Origin: Burkholderiaceae bacterium
GTDB lineage: Bacteria; Pseudomonadota; Gammaproteobacteria; Burkholderiales; Burkholderiaceae
Assembly (NCBI GenBank): GCA_947448695.1
Contig: CANFOL010000001.1
Coordinates: 124,001-188,000 of the forward strand
Reading direction: 5' to 3'
DNA length: 64,000 bases
The notes beneath the pieces were generated by a model. That model had not been told where the DNA came from. It saw only the letters and a list, made by a program, of their open reading frames with translations, and did not search any database. Of this stretch, positions 29,799 through 43,578 are shown one piece after another; the first letter of the stretch is position 1; each line of letters starts with the position of its first letter. The translations under genes and the position numbers were made by a program.

Positions 29799-30965
29799 AT
29801 GCCTGATAGTGTTTTGCAATTAATTGAACAATTAGATTTACAAAAAGCGCTATTAATTATTGGCGCTTTGATTATTGTTGCCTTGATTTTCAACAACATC
29901 ATACGAACACAGAGACTTAAAAAGCGCATGATGAGTAATTTCGCTCAAGCCGCTGCTCAAGATTTTTTAGAGTCTGGAATGTTGATTGAGCCCCATCTTG
30001 GCCCAACCTCAAATGATTCTGAGCAACAGTCTCGTTTGGGTATTTCAGATAATGCCCAATCTAGACCCCAAGGTCAGAGAATTACGCCTATTGAGCAAGA
30101 TTCTTTGTCATCTAAAGTTGAAAATGAAAATTCTGAAGAGCCTTACAGCTCCCGTATGGACCCAAATATTGATTGTGTGGTCGCGCTTAAATTTTCATTA
30201 CTCATTCAAGGTCAAGAGGTGATTGAAAAAATGTCACATTGGCCGACTAATCCAACTTATCGTATTTCCTGTGAAGGGTTAAGTGAAAAAGATACAAACC
30301 AAGCTTGGGAGTCAATTCAACCTGATCATGAGTATCTTGAATTACAACTGAGTATTCAATTGGCAAATCGCCGAGGGCCAATTAGTAAAGAGGATTTAGC
30401 AGAGTTTTTAGGTTTTGCATCTCAATTGGCACAGGATGTAGATGCTGAAATCGACTTACCGCCCATACCTCAGGTCTTATCTCAAGCTCAGGATTTAGAT
30501 CAATTTGCCGTCCAATCTGATATTCAGCTAAGCTTCAACATAGTGCCGAATATGATCAGTTGGTCAACAAAAGATATTGAAGTTATATTGATTAAAAATG
30601 GATTTTTGCTTTCGCGAGATGGTTTATTTTTTAATTATTTTTTACAAAATCAAATCATCTTTAAGGCACAAATTCCTGGGGTAAATCTTTTGACGGATGA
30701 CCTACAAAGTCTTCGTGTTAAGAGTGTTGTTTTTGCCCTTGATGTGCCGTTAGTACCTCAAGAATTTAACCCTTTTTCCAAGATGTTAGAGACCTCAAAA
30801 TTGATTGCTCAAGAGCTTGATGGTCGTGTTTTAGATGATAATGGCCAAATTTTAGAATTGAGTTCGATTGATATGATTGTGGCGCAACTTCAACCGATTT
30901 ATGCAATGATGGAAGAACGACAGATACCTGCAGGATCTTCATCTGCGACAAGATTATTTAGTTAA
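29799..30965 (+). CDS. zipA: Cell division protein ZipA
   Basis: ZipA anchors FtsZ protofilaments to the inner membrane. The 388-residue protein starts with a membrane segment (LLIIGALIIVALIFNNI), then a basic stretch, a Gln/Ser/Pro-rich linker, and a C-terminal FtsZ-binding domain from about residue 125 (CVVALKFSLLIQGQEVIEKM to the end). The ATG at 29799 follows the smc stop by one base; a GTG at 29790 would overlap smc by 8 bp and is an alternative. The smc-zipA-ligA order is shared with Burkholderiales and similar to E. coli zipA-ligA. Divergence in the linker is normal for the family. Confidence 0.87.
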   Translation: MPDSVLQLIEQLDLQKALLIIGALIIVALIFNNIIRTQRLKKRMMSNFAQAAAQDFLESGMLIEPHLGPTSNDSEQQSRLGISDNAQSRPQGQRITPIEQDSLSSKVENENSEEPYSSRMDPNIDCVVALKFSLLIQGQEVIEKMSHWPTNPTYRISCEGLSEKDTNQAWESIQPDHEYLELQLSIQLANRRGPISKEDLAEFLGFASQLAQDVDAEIDLPPIPQVLSQAQDLDQFAVQSDIQLSFNIVPNMISWSTKDIEVILIKNGFLLSRDGLFFNYFLQNQIIFKAQIPGVNLLTDDLQSLRVKSVVFALDVPLVPQEFNPFSKMLETSKLIAQELDGRVLDDNGQILELSSIDMIVAQLQPIYAMMEERQIPAGSSSATRLFS

Positions 30966-35554
<4,589 letters not shown>

Positions 35555-35557
35555 GGA

Positions 35558-36394
35558 TTAAGACTTGGGTGGAAAAGTAGAGCCAAACAATGGCCTTACT
35601 ATTTCAGGTGGAATAGGGGAATGTTCAGAAACAGTTAAAACTTCCACTCCAGAGGCAGTAACCAGCACTGTATGTTCCCATTGCGCAGATAAACTACGAT
35701 CTTTGGTTTTAACCGTCCACAAATCAGGCATTGTTCGAATTTCTCTCCGCCCTGCATTGATCATCGGTTCAATCGTAAAAGTCATGCCTTCAACTAAAGA
35801 TTCACCATTTCCTGGTTTACCATAGTGCAAAATTTGGGGGTCTTGGTGGAAAACCTTACCAATTCCGTGTCCGCAATATTCACGAACGACGGAATATCCC
35901 GCTTTTTCAGCATGGGTTTGAATCACGTAGCCAATATCTCCAAGACGAGCACCTGGCTTCACTTGAGCAATACCTAGCCACATGCACTCAAAGGTAATTT
36001 GGCATAAACGGGTAGACATAATTGATGCTTCACCGACCAAAAACATTCGGCTAGTATCTCCGTAGTATCCATCTGGGGTGATGACAGTAATATCAAGATT
36101 CACGATATCCCCTGATTTTAAGACTCTCTCACCTGGTATGCCATGGCAAATCACATCATTAACAGATGTGCAAATGGACTTGGGAAAGGGGGGATATCCC
36201 GGGGGTTGATAGTTGAGAGGCGCAGGAATAGTGTGTTGTATATCACGCATATATTCATGGCACAAGCGATCAATCGTATTAGTACTGACACCTTCTTGAA
36301 TATGTGGGGTAATAAAATCCAAAACTTCGCTGGCTAATTTGCCGGCATGACGCATGCCATTTAAATCAGATTCATCTTTAAATATTGATTTCAT
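35558..36394 (-). CDS. map: Methionine aminopeptidase type I
   Basis: Map removes the initiator Met from nascent proteins. The 278-residue pita-bread protein shows the metal ligands in VNLDITVITPDGYYGDTSRM (Asp pair), GHGIGKVFH (His), FTIEPMI (Glu) and QWEHTVLVT (Glu). The ATG at 36394 (MKSIFKDESDLNGM) fits the family N-terminus; an in-frame TTG six codons upstream is the alternative. It is transcribed divergently from rpsB, and the rpsB -35 box lies only three bases from this start. Confidence 0.95.
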   Translation of the reverse strand: MKSIFKDESDLNGMRHAGKLASEVLDFITPHIQEGVSTNTIDRLCHEYMRDIQHTIPAPLNYQPPGYPPFPKSICTSVNDVICHGIPGERVLKSGDIVNLDITVITPDGYYGDTSRMFLVGEASIMSTRLCQITFECMWLGIAQVKPGARLGDIGYVIQTHAEKAGYSVVREYCGHGIGKVFHQDPQILHYGKPGNGESLVEGMTFTIEPMINAGRREIRTMPDLWTVKTKDRSLSAQWEHTVLVTASGVEVLTVSEHSPIPPEIVRPLFGSTFPPKS

Positions 36395-36396
36395 AT

Positions 36397-36425
36397 TTGA
36401 ATTATGGCTCAAAGTAGTTTATAAT
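36397..36425 (+). promoter_or_regulatory. Sigma70-type promoter for rpsB-tsf
   Basis: A -35 TTGAAT (36397-36402) and a perfect -10 TATAAT (36420-36425) are separated by exactly 17 bp. Transcription would start near 36432, giving an rpsB leader of about 118 nt. It is the best-formed promoter I found in the window. Confidence 0.65.
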
Positions 36426-36431
36426 GCTAAG

Positions 36432-36549
36432 ACTTTGTTTAGATGAATATTTTTTATTTATCAACAAAGAATCACGAGTCAAACCATCCGGGGTGCCGCT
36501 TTCAAGCGTAATCAGGATTTGACTTTAGTTTAAACCCTAAGGAGAAATT
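36432..36549 (+). promoter_or_regulatory. Structured rpsB 5' leader, possible S2 autoregulatory RNA
   Basis: The untranslated leader can fold. AGTCAAA (36477-36483) pairs with TTTGACT (36518-36524) as a 7 bp closing stem. Inside it CGCT/AGCG (36497-36500, 36505-36508) forms a small hairpin with loop TTCA. GGGGT (36490-36494) in the enclosed loop can pair with ACCCT (36534-36538) just upstream of the AAGGAG ribosome binding site (from 36539), which would make a pseudoknot near the translation start. Gammaproteobacterial rpsB leaders are known to mediate feedback by ribosomal protein S2; the same role here is inference from position and foldability. Confidence 0.5.
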
Positions 36550-37302
36550 ATGTCAGTGACAATGCGTCAAATGCTCGAAGCTGGTTGCCATTTTGGCCAC
36601 CAAACCAGATTCTGGTCCCCTAAGATGGCCCCTTATATTTTCGGTCATCGTAATAAAATTCATATTATTAATTTAGAAAAAACTCTTCCGATGTATGAAG
36701 AGGCGATTAAGTTTGCAAAAAATATTGCTTCCAATCGGGGCACTATTTTATTTGTTGGAACAAAACGCCAATCTAAAGAAATTATTGCTGAAGAAGCCAC
36801 CCGTGCAGGGATGCCTTATGTAGATGCAAGATGGTTAGGCGGTACTTTAACCAACTTTAAAACTGTGAAAGGTTCTATCAAGCGCTTGAAAGAAATGACT
36901 ACTGCTCGAGAGAATGGCGAGTGGGATCGTTTATCCAAAAAAGAAGCACTGATGAATGAGCGTGAAATTGATAAATTACAAAAGTCTTTAGGTGGAATTC
37001 AGGACATGGGTGGTATTCCTGAAGCGGTATTTGTTATAGACGTTGGGTATCACAAGATTGCTTTAACAGAAGCAAAAAAACTTGGTATTCCTGTCATAGC
37101 CGTAGTGGATACTAATCACTCACCAGAGGGCGTTGATTTCATCATTCCTGGAAACGATGACTCAAGTAAAGCGGTCACTCTATATGTACGTGGAATGGTA
37201 GATGCAATCTTAGAAGGTAAAGCAAATTCTGTTAACCAAGTGCTAGAGTCAATTAAAGAAGCAACTGTAGAAGATCAAGTCGAAGAAGGGCGGGAAGATT
37301 AA
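36550..37302 (+). CDS. rpsB: 30S ribosomal protein S2
   Basis: S2 (uS2) binds late to the back of the 30S subunit and bridges head and body. The 250-residue protein begins with [20 protein letters not shown] and carries [35 protein letters not shown] and [18 protein letters not shown], all conserved. A strong AAGGAG lies six bases before the ATG. Its stop overlaps the tsf ATG by one base, so S2 and EF-Ts are co-translated. Confidence 0.98.
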   Translation: MSVTMRQMLEAGCHFGHQTRFWSPKMAPYIFGHRNKIHIINLEKTLPMYEEAIKFAKNIASNRGTILFVGTKRQSKEIIAEEATRAGMPYVDARWLGGTLTNFKTVKGSIKRLKEMTTARENGEWDRLSKKEALMNEREIDKLQKSLGGIQDMGGIPEAVFVIDVGYHKIALTEAKKLGIPVIAVVDTNHSPEGVDFIIPGNDDSSKAVTLYVRGMVDAILEGKANSVNQVLESIKEATVEDQVEEGRED

Positions 37303-38189
37303 TGGTAGCAATAACAGCTGGAATGGTGGGAGAGCTTCGGGCCAAGACCGATGCCCCCATGATGGAGTGTAAAAAAGCTTTAACTGAAGCACAAGGCGAC
37401 ATGGCTCGTGCTGAAGAGATTTTGCGCGTTAAATTAGGAAGTAAAGCCAGTAAAGCAGCATCTAGAGTTACTGCTGAGGGCGTTATAGCTTCTTTTATTG
37501 ATGGTACTCAAGGTACCTTGATAGAAATTAACTGCGAAACGGATTTCGTTTCTAAAAATGATGATTTCTTAAAGTTCTCTCAGGACTGTGCCAAGTTAGC
37601 TGTTCAGCATCATATAGCAAATGATGATGTTGCTGCATTATCTGCATTGCCATTAGATGGAAAGACAGTTGAGCAAGTTCGTACAGAGTTGATTGGTCGT
37701 ATTGGTGAAAATATATCAATTCGTCGCTTCAAAGTTTTCCACCAAGGCGCATCATTGGTGTCATATCTGCATGGAACTCGAATTGGTGTCATGGTGGAGT
37801 TTTCTGGTAATGAGACGTCGGCAAAAGATGTCGCTATGCATATTGCTGCTATGAAGCCGGTATCTTTATCAACTGCTGATGTGCCTGCAGATAAAATCGC
37901 TGCCGAAAAAAGTGTTGCTGAACAAAAAGCGGCTGAATCAGGCAAACCACCAGAAATCGTAGCAAAAATGGTTGAAGGCTCGATTCAAAAGTATTTAAAA
38001 GAAGTTTCTCTTTTAAATCAATCATTTGTAAAAAATGATAAGCAGACTGTTGAGCAAATGTTGAAAGAAAACAATACAAGTATCCAATCGTTCACGATGT
38101 ACGTTGTTGGTGAAGGTATTGAAAAGCGTCAGGACGATTTTGCGGCAGAAGTTGCAGCTCAAGTTGCAGCAGCTAAAGGTACCGCTTAA
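37302..38189 (+). CDS. tsf: Elongation factor Ts
   Basis: EF-Ts recycles EF-Tu by exchanging GDP for GTP. The N-terminal UBA-like region ([19 protein letters not shown]) and the core with [16 protein letters not shown] are canonical, as is the C-terminal [19 protein letters not shown]. Length 295 matches the family. A hairpin terminator follows 15-20 bp downstream, separating rpsB-tsf from pyrH. Confidence 0.98.
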   Translation: MVAITAGMVGELRAKTDAPMMECKKALTEAQGDMARAEEILRVKLGSKASKAASRVTAEGVIASFIDGTQGTLIEINCETDFVSKNDDFLKFSQDCAKLAVQHHIANDDVAALSALPLDGKTVEQVRTELIGRIGENISIRRFKVFHQGASLVSYLHGTRIGVMVEFSGNETSAKDVAMHIAAMKPVSLSTADVPADKIAAEKSVAEQKAAESGKPPEIVAKMVEGSIQKYLKEVSLLNQSFVKNDKQTVEQMLKENNTSIQSFTMYVVGEGIEKRQDDFAAEVAAQVAAAKGTA

Positions 38190-38205
38190 GAGTTTGTTTT
38201 AATTA

Positions 38206-38238
38206 AAAAAAAGGCGCTTTTTAGGCGCCTCTTTTTTA
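38206..38238 (+). terminator. Intrinsic terminator after tsf
   Basis: AGGCGC (38212-38217) pairs with GCGCCT (38225-38230) around a 7 nt loop TTTTTAG, preceded by an A-run and followed by CTTTTTT. It is a well-formed terminator that ends the rpsB-tsf transcript. Confidence 0.85.
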
Positions 38239-38244
38239 GCCCTT

Positions 38245-38250
38245 TATAAT
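38245..38250 (+). promoter_or_regulatory. Candidate -10 element for pyrH
   Basis: A perfect TATAAT stands 32 bp before the pyrH ATG, between the tsf terminator and the gene. The expected -35 position falls within the terminator hairpin and does not match the consensus, so the call is tentative. A second AT-rich match (TATTAT) lies at 38256-38261. Confidence 0.4.
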
Positions 38251-38281
38251 GTAATTATTATCGTAAATAGAAAGAACCTAT

Positions 38282-38992
38282 ATGCCTGCCTATAAGAGTG
38301 TACTTCTTAAATTATCTGGCGAGGCTTTAATGGGGAATGATTCTTATGGAATCAATCCTACGACGATAGATCAGATGGTGACAGAAATTGCTAAGGTAGT
38401 TCAGCAAGGTATCAAGCTAGCCATTGTGATTGGTGGAGGCAATATTTTCAGAGGTGTTGCTGGCGGTGCAGCTGGTATGGACCGAGCGACTGCAGACTAT
38501 ATGGGAATGCTTGCAACCATGATGAACTCTTTGGCGCTTCAGGATGCATTACGCAAAAAAGGCGTTGAAGCTCGTGTTCAGTCTGCTTTAAGAATGGATC
38601 AAGTTGTGGAGCCTTATATACGACCAAAGGCTATTCGTCACATGAATGAGGGCAAAGTGGTTATTTTTGCTGCAGGTACAGGAAATCCATTTTTTACGAC
38701 CGATACTGCAGCAGCTTTGCGTGGTGCTGAAATGGGCGTTGATATTGTTTTAAAGGCCACTAAAGTTGATGGTATTTATTCAAGCGACCCGAATAAAGAT
38801 TCAAATGCAACCTTGTATGAATCTATTAGTTTTGATGAGGCCATTATTAAGAATTTACAAGTAATGGATGCTACAGCATTTGCATTGTGCAGAGATCGTC
38901 AATTACCTATAAAAGTATTTTCAATATTTAAACAAGGGTCTTTACTCCGAGTAGTGAATGGGGAACAAGAAGGCACTTTAGTACATGTTTAA
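38282..38992 (+). CDS. pyrH: UMP kinase
   Basis: PyrH phosphorylates UMP to UDP; it is the hexameric bacterial amino-acid-kinase-fold enzyme. The 236-residue protein has [40 protein letters not shown] and [13 protein letters not shown]. It begins the pyrH-frr-uppS-cdsA-dxr-rseP-bamA series; frr follows 13 bp later. Confidence 0.98.
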   Translation: MPAYKSVLLKLSGEALMGNDSYGINPTTIDQMVTEIAKVVQQGIKLAIVIGGGNIFRGVAGGAAGMDRATADYMGMLATMMNSLALQDALRKKGVEARVQSALRMDQVVEPYIRPKAIRHMNEGKVVIFAAGTGNPFFTTDTAAALRGAEMGVDIVLKATKVDGIYSSDPNKDSNATLYESISFDEAIIKNLQVMDATAFALCRDRQLPIKVFSIFKQGSLLRVVNGEQEGTLVHV

Positions 38993-39005
38993 TTAAGGAA
39001 CTGTT

Positions 39006-39566
39006 ATGTCAGCAAATGAAGTTATATCTAATGTAGATCAAAGAATGAATAAATCTATAGAGTCTTTAAAGGGTGCTTTGGCGAAAATCCGTACAGGCAG
39101 AGCAAGTACCGGTTTATTGGAGCATATTCAAGTAGATTATTATGGAAATCCAACCCCAATTTCTCAAGTAGCTGCTTTAGGTTTAGCAGATGCGCGAACA
39201 ATTACGGCCACTCCCTGGGAGAAAAATATGATTGCGGTAGTTGAAAAAGCTATTCGTGATTCTGATTTGGGATTGAACCCAGCAACTCAAGGTAATGTGA
39301 TTCGTATACCGATGCCCGCATTAACTGAAGAGCGTCGACGTGATTTAGTAAAGGTCGTCAAGTCAGAGGGTGAAGATGCGAAGATCGCGATTCGTAACTT
39401 AAGACGTGATGCAAATGAATCTCTCAAGAAATTAACTAAGGATAAGTTAATCTCTGAAGATGATGAGCGTCGATCGCAAGATGATGTTCAAAAACGTACA
39501 GATCGTTTTGTTACCGAAATCGACAAAATTGTGCAGGAAAAAGAAAAAGAAATCATGACAGTTTAG
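39006..39566 (+). CDS. frr: Ribosome recycling factor
   Basis: RRF splits post-termination ribosomes together with EF-G. The 186-residue protein has the three-helix bundle with [17 protein letters not shown] near residue 30, then [12 protein letters not shown], and the C-terminal [19 protein letters not shown] and [18 protein letters not shown] region. AAGGAACTGTT precedes the ATG. Confidence 0.98.
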   Translation: MSANEVISNVDQRMNKSIESLKGALAKIRTGRASTGLLEHIQVDYYGNPTPISQVAALGLADARTITATPWEKNMIAVVEKAIRDSDLGLNPATQGNVIRIPMPALTEERRRDLVKVVKSEGEDAKIAIRNLRRDANESLKKLTKDKLISEDDERRSQDDVQKRTDRFVTEIDKIVQEKEKEIMTV

Positions 39567-39598
39567 TCATTGAAATATATATTCTGATGGAGTAAGTT

Positions 39599-40363
39599 AT
39601 TAATAGTTCAACCATAGAAGTACCTAAAACTAGTGTGATTCCTCGACATATTGCGATCATTATGGATGGTAATGGTCGTTGGGCGAATCAGCGTTTTTTA
39701 CCTAGGGTCGCTGGACATTCTAAAGGCTTAGAGGTCGTTCGTAACATTGTTGAGCAATGCTCATCTCATGGTGTTGAGTTTTTAACCCTCTTTGCTTTTA
39801 GTTCTGAAAATTGGCGTCGTCCAAAGGATGAAATTAATTTTTTAATGAATTTATTCTTTAAAGCTTTAGATAAAGAAGTTGCCCGTCTTCATGTGAATAA
39901 TATTCGTTTAAGGCTCATTGGAGATATGAGTGGGTTTCCGGAAAACATACAAAAACGAGTTGAAGTTGCGGAACGCTTAACTGAAAATAATACGGGATTA
40001 GTTCTAACGATCGCGGCTAACTATGGGGGTCGTTGGGATATCTTAAATGCTACACGCAAAGCACTTGCTCAAAATCCGCAAATTGATCCTGCCATTATCA
40101 ATGAAGCTTGGCTTCATCCTCATTTAGCCATGTCTTATGCACCAGAGCCTGACTTGTTTATTCGAACTGGGGGCGAGCAGCGCATTAGTAATTTTTTATT
40201 ATGGCAATTAGTCTATACAGAAATGTACTTCACAAATACATTTTGGCCGGACTTTGACACAAAAGCTTTTGAAGAAAGTTTAATTTGGTTTAGAAAGCGT
40301 GAGCGTCGATTTGGGCAAACAGGTTTACAGATCTTAGAAAAAACTATCGTCAAAAATGCTTAA
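39599..40363 (+). CDS. uppS: Undecaprenyl diphosphate synthase (probable ATT start)
   Basis: UppS elongates FPP to undecaprenyl diphosphate, the carrier for peptidoglycan and O-antigen. Motifs: IIMDGNGRWA (catalytic Asp), FLTLFAFSSENWRRP, LTIAANYGGRWD, and the C-terminal RTGGEQRISNFLLWQ. The start is uncertain. The first standard codon in frame is GTG at 39635, which lacks a ribosome binding site and leaves only four residues before the conserved HIAIIMDG. Upstream, GGAG (39589-39592) is six bases before an ATT at 39599, giving M-NSSTIEVPKTSVIPRH. An in-frame ATG-GAG-TAA at 39587 rules out earlier starts. The ATT start is my preference; GTG 39635 is the fallback. Confidence 0.9.
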   Translation: MNSSTIEVPKTSVIPRHIAIIMDGNGRWANQRFLPRVAGHSKGLEVVRNIVEQCSSHGVEFLTLFAFSSENWRRPKDEINFLMNLFFKALDKEVARLHVNNIRLRLIGDMSGFPENIQKRVEVAERLTENNTGLVLTIAANYGGRWDILNATRKALAQNPQIDPAIINEAWLHPHLAMSYAPEPDLFIRTGGEQRISNFLLWQLVYTEMYFTNTFWPDFDTKAFEESLIWFRKRERRFGQTGLQILEKTIVKNA

Positions 40364-41216
40364 AACGCGTTTCATCACGGCGATCGTTTTATTAGCCTTA
40401 TTTATCCCCGTTCTTTTTTTAAGTCCAACCATTATTCTTTCATTAGTAGTTTCAATCCTGATATCTCTAGCTTCTTGGGAATGGGGTAGATTTATTTGGG
40501 GTAAGCAATCAAAATTTCCGATTTATTACAGCTTATTTATAGAAGCATTGTTACTCACATTGATTTATAGCATCCAATCAACTGATCATGCTCTTACTGA
40601 AACACTGAGTCATCTGATGATTGGTGTCTTATGGGTTAGTATCATTTTTTGGCTGCTCGGAGTACCATTTATCTTAAGTCGCAAATTGCAGTTTTCGATT
40701 AAGAATAATGGTGGGTTACTAGCCATTGTTGGCGTCATTATTTTTGTGAGTAATTGGTATGCCTTTACGGTTTTAAGAGATAAAGGATTATGGGTTTTAC
40801 TTTCTGTGCTGATGATTGTATGGACTGCTGATATTGGCGCTTATTTTACTGGAAAGCAATTTGGCAAGCATAAATTGGCGCCCCAATTAAGCCCAGGTAA
40901 ATCGATTGAAGGAGCTATTGGTGGTATGGTAGCTGTGTGCATTTTAGGACTTATATTTTACTCTTTTAATATATCTTCGAATAACTTTTTCAATATGTTC
41001 GCAGAACACAATAGTCGGATAGTTTTAATTCCTTTATGTATCTTTTTATCTGGAATGAGTGTTGTTGGGGATTTGTTTGAATCCCAGCTCAAAAGATTAT
41101 CAGGAATGAAGGATAGTAGTGGGCTATTGCCAGGTCATGGTGGTGTTTTAGATCGTCTTGACGCTTTATTACCTGTTTTGCCAATTGCTGCATTATGTAT
41201 TCAAGGAATATCATGA
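40356..41216 (+). CDS. cdsA: Phosphatidate cytidylyltransferase
   Basis: CdsA makes CDP-diacylglycerol from phosphatidic acid and CTP at the inner membrane. The 286-residue protein has about seven membrane segments and the family signature near the C-terminus, S-G-M-x-x-V-G-D-L-F-E-S-x-x-K-R (from SGMSVVGDLFESQLKR), then DSSGLLPGHGGVLDRLD. It overlaps the end of uppS by 8 bp and the start of dxr by 4 bp. Confidence 0.96.
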   Translation: MLKTRFITAIVLLALFIPVLFLSPTIILSLVVSILISLASWEWGRFIWGKQSKFPIYYSLFIEALLLTLIYSIQSTDHALTETLSHLMIGVLWVSIIFWLLGVPFILSRKLQFSIKNNGGLLAIVGVIIFVSNWYAFTVLRDKGLWVLLSVLMIVWTADIGAYFTGKQFGKHKLAPQLSPGKSIEGAIGGMVAVCILGLIFYSFNISSNNFFNMFAEHNSRIVLIPLCIFLSGMSVVGDLFESQLKRLSGMKDSSGLLPGHGGVLDRLDALLPVLPIAALCIQGIS

Positions 41217-42382
41217 AAGGCTTATGTATTTTAGGATCTACTGGCTCGATAGGGGAGAACACCCTAGATGTAGTTGCTCGCCATCCTGATTTGTTTAGAG
41301 TGAAAACTTTAACTGCTAATGTTCAAATTGAGAAATTAGCCAAACAATGCATACAATTTCAGCCAGATATTGCAGTTGTTGCTAGTTCTGAATTAGCTGA
41401 AAAATTAAAATCACTTTTGCCAAATTCTTCTACTCAAGTATTGTTTGGTCCTCAAGGTTTAATTGAGGCTGTGATGCATCATCAAGTCGATACGGTGATG
41501 TCTGCAATAGTAGGAGCCGCAGGTTTAATGCCCACCATTGAAGCTGCTAAGGCAGGGAAAAGAATTCTATTGGCCAACAAAGAAGCATTAGTTATGTCTG
41601 GTCAAATTTTAATGGATGTTGTTGCTCAAAGTGGGGCGGAGCTATTACCAATAGATAGTGAACATAATGCGATATATCAATGTTTGCCACATAATAAACA
41701 AAGTAATCCTCTGGAGCTTGAAGAGCTTCTTCTTACCGCTTCTGGCGGGCCATTTTTACATCGATCTTTAGAAACATTGATTCATGTAACACCTGAAGAA
41801 GCTTGCGCGCATCCGAATTGGGTGATGGGTAGAAAAATTTCGGTTGACTCGTCTACGATGATGAATAAAGGGCTTGAATTGATAGAAGCAATGTGGCTTT
41901 TTCAAATGCCACAAGAAAAAATTCAGATTGTGATACATCCACAAAGCGTCATTCACTCCTTAGTAAGATATGTTGATGGTTCATTACTTGCACAGCTTGG
42001 AGAGCCTGATATGCGGACTCCAATTGCGTTTGGCTTGGGCTGGCCACAAAGAATCACCTCGGGAGTTAAGCCATTAGATATGATGCAGCTTGGACAGTTA
42101 AATTTTATGCCTGCTGACGTAAAGCGGTTTCCTGCCATTCCTCTTGCTCGAGAAGCTGCAAGATTAAAAGGGACAGCTCCAGCGATTATGAATGCTGCTA
42201 ATGAAATTGCAGTAGAGAGCTTTTTGAATCGGCAGATTACCTATCCGCAAATTGTACAAATCATTGCACAAGTATTAGAAAATATACCATCCGAACCTGC
42301 TAGTTCTTTAGAGTTAGTTTTATCAGTAGATCAACTTGCAAGAGAAAAAACAAGACAATATATTTTGGAGACACGACAATGA
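41213..42382 (+). CDS. dxr: 1-deoxy-D-xylulose 5-phosphate reductoisomerase
   Basis: Dxr (IspC) converts DXP to MEP, the second step of the non-mevalonate isoprenoid route. The 389-residue protein has the NADPH-binding LGSTGSIGENTLDVV at the N-terminus, LLANKEALVMSG, metal and substrate residues in LLPIDSEHNAIYQCL, and SSTMMNKGLELIEA. The ATG at 41213 has AAGGA six bases upstream and overlaps cdsA as ATGA; an in-frame start at 41195 has no family support. It feeds the isoprenoid used by UppS. Confidence 0.97.
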   Translation: MKGLCILGSTGSIGENTLDVVARHPDLFRVKTLTANVQIEKLAKQCIQFQPDIAVVASSELAEKLKSLLPNSSTQVLFGPQGLIEAVMHHQVDTVMSAIVGAAGLMPTIEAAKAGKRILLANKEALVMSGQILMDVVAQSGAELLPIDSEHNAIYQCLPHNKQSNPLELEELLLTASGGPFLHRSLETLIHVTPEEACAHPNWVMGRKISVDSSTMMNKGLELIEAMWLFQMPQEKIQIVIHPQSVIHSLVRYVDGSLLAQLGEPDMRTPIAFGLGWPQRITSGVKPLDMMQLGQLNFMPADVKRFPAIPLAREAARLKGTAPAIMNAANEIAVESFLNRQITYPQIVQIIAQVLENIPSEPASSLELVLSVDQLAREKTRQYILETRQ

Positions 42383-43503
42383 CTCTGATTTCTTTTTTAG
42401 TCGCAATTGTGATATTGGTAGGATTTCATGAGTTTGGTCACTATATAGTTGCCAAATGGTGTGGTATTGCTGTAGAGCGATTTTCTATAGGATTTGGTCC
42501 AGTGTTATTTCGAAAAAAACCAAGTAAGCCTTTAGGAACTGAATTTGTTTTATCCGCTATTCCTTTGGGTGGATATGTCAAGATGATAGATACTCGAACA
42601 CACACGAACTTAAATGCTGAACAAATTGCACACGCATTCGATCAGCAAGTATTATGGAAGAGATCCAGTGTTGTTGCAGCAGGTCCGTTTGCTAATTTTC
42701 TCTTAGCTTTTGTCTTCCTATTCTTTTTATACATGAGTGGTCCTTTACAGGTAAAAGCTGTTTTGGATGAACCACCTCCTAATTCGATCGCAGCAAAATC
42801 TGGATTAGTAGATGGTGATGAAGTCAGGGGATTTGCCTTCCTACCAGATGATTCTGATGGGGTTGACATGAGTGTTGAATTCACGCCAATTGATAGTTGG
42901 AATCGATTGCGATGGAAGCTTTTAAGATCAATGATGAGTGAGCACGGATTTGTATTGCAAGTAGCTCATGAGGGAAGTGGTGATACTAGAGTTGCTTTTA
43001 CTCATGAAGAAATTCAATCATTACAGCTGAAAAATGATATGTTCTTACAGTTAGGCTTGATTTTAAGTAAAGATAATCCTTTACCGACGTTTCGCCTAGA
43101 ACTTGGCATTATTGAGTCAATTTCGCGATCATTTGAAAGAGTTAGTGACATTACTGCGGTTTCATCCCTAAGTATTTGGTCTTTAATTACAGGTAAAGCT
43201 TCTTTAAATCAGATCAGTGGTCCTATAGGAATTGCTGGTATGGCTGGTCAATCGGCTAATTCAGGATTCACAGCATATATAGGTTTTTTGGTTCTTATTA
43301 GTATAAGTTTAGGTCTCATGAATCTTTTGCCCTTACCTATGTTGGATGGTGGTCAATTAGTCTTTGATTTTTTTGAATTAATACGTGGGAAAGCTGTGTC
43401 GGCCAACGTGAGGGAATTTACATCAAAATTGGGTGTACTAGGAATACTAATCCTTACAGGAATTGCTGTTTTTAATGATTTATCTCGGCTTTTTCATGGA
43501 TAA
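42379..43503 (+). CDS. rseP: RseP-type site-2 intramembrane metalloprotease, short form
   Basis: RseP cuts membrane-bound anti-sigma factors and remnant signal peptides. The active site is present: H17-E18-F-G-H21 in the first membrane segment and NLLPLPMLDGGQLVF near residue 320. At 374 residues it is about 75-80 shorter than typical RseP (near 450). Aligned by eye, one PDZ-like region (NSIAAKSGLVDGDEVRGF) follows the second membrane segment, but a second PDZ domain, expected before the last two membrane segments, is not seen; the sequence goes straight to SKDNPLPTFRLELGI. Reading frame and flanks are intact, so this looks like natural domain loss. It overlaps dxr by 4 bp and precedes bamA, as usual. 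Confidence 0.92.
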   Translation: MTLISFLVAIVILVGFHEFGHYIVAKWCGIAVERFSIGFGPVLFRKKPSKPLGTEFVLSAIPLGGYVKMIDTRTHTNLNAEQIAHAFDQQVLWKRSSVVAAGPFANFLLAFVFLFFLYMSGPLQVKAVLDEPPPNSIAAKSGLVDGDEVRGFAFLPDDSDGVDMSVEFTPIDSWNRLRWKLLRSMMSEHGFVLQVAHEGSGDTRVAFTHEEIQSLQLKNDMFLQLGLILSKDNPLPTFRLELGIIESISRSFERVSDITAVSSLSIWSLITGKASLNQISGPIGIAGMAGQSANSGFTAYIGFLVLISISLGLMNLLPLPMLDGGQLVFDFFELIRGKAVSANVREFTSKLGVLGILILTGIAVFNDLSRLFHG

Positions 43504-43578
43504 TGGAGTGTAGAATCTAATCTATTGGATTTATGCATGAATCTGACAATAATTACATCGAATTTAAGAGCCATTTAG

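Noticed and set aside
36477..36524. TPP riboswitch, because of GGGGTGCC in the rpsB leader
   Set aside because: The CTGAGA and ACCCTT-GAACCTGATC parts of the thi box are missing, and the gene behind it is ribosomal, not thiamine-related.
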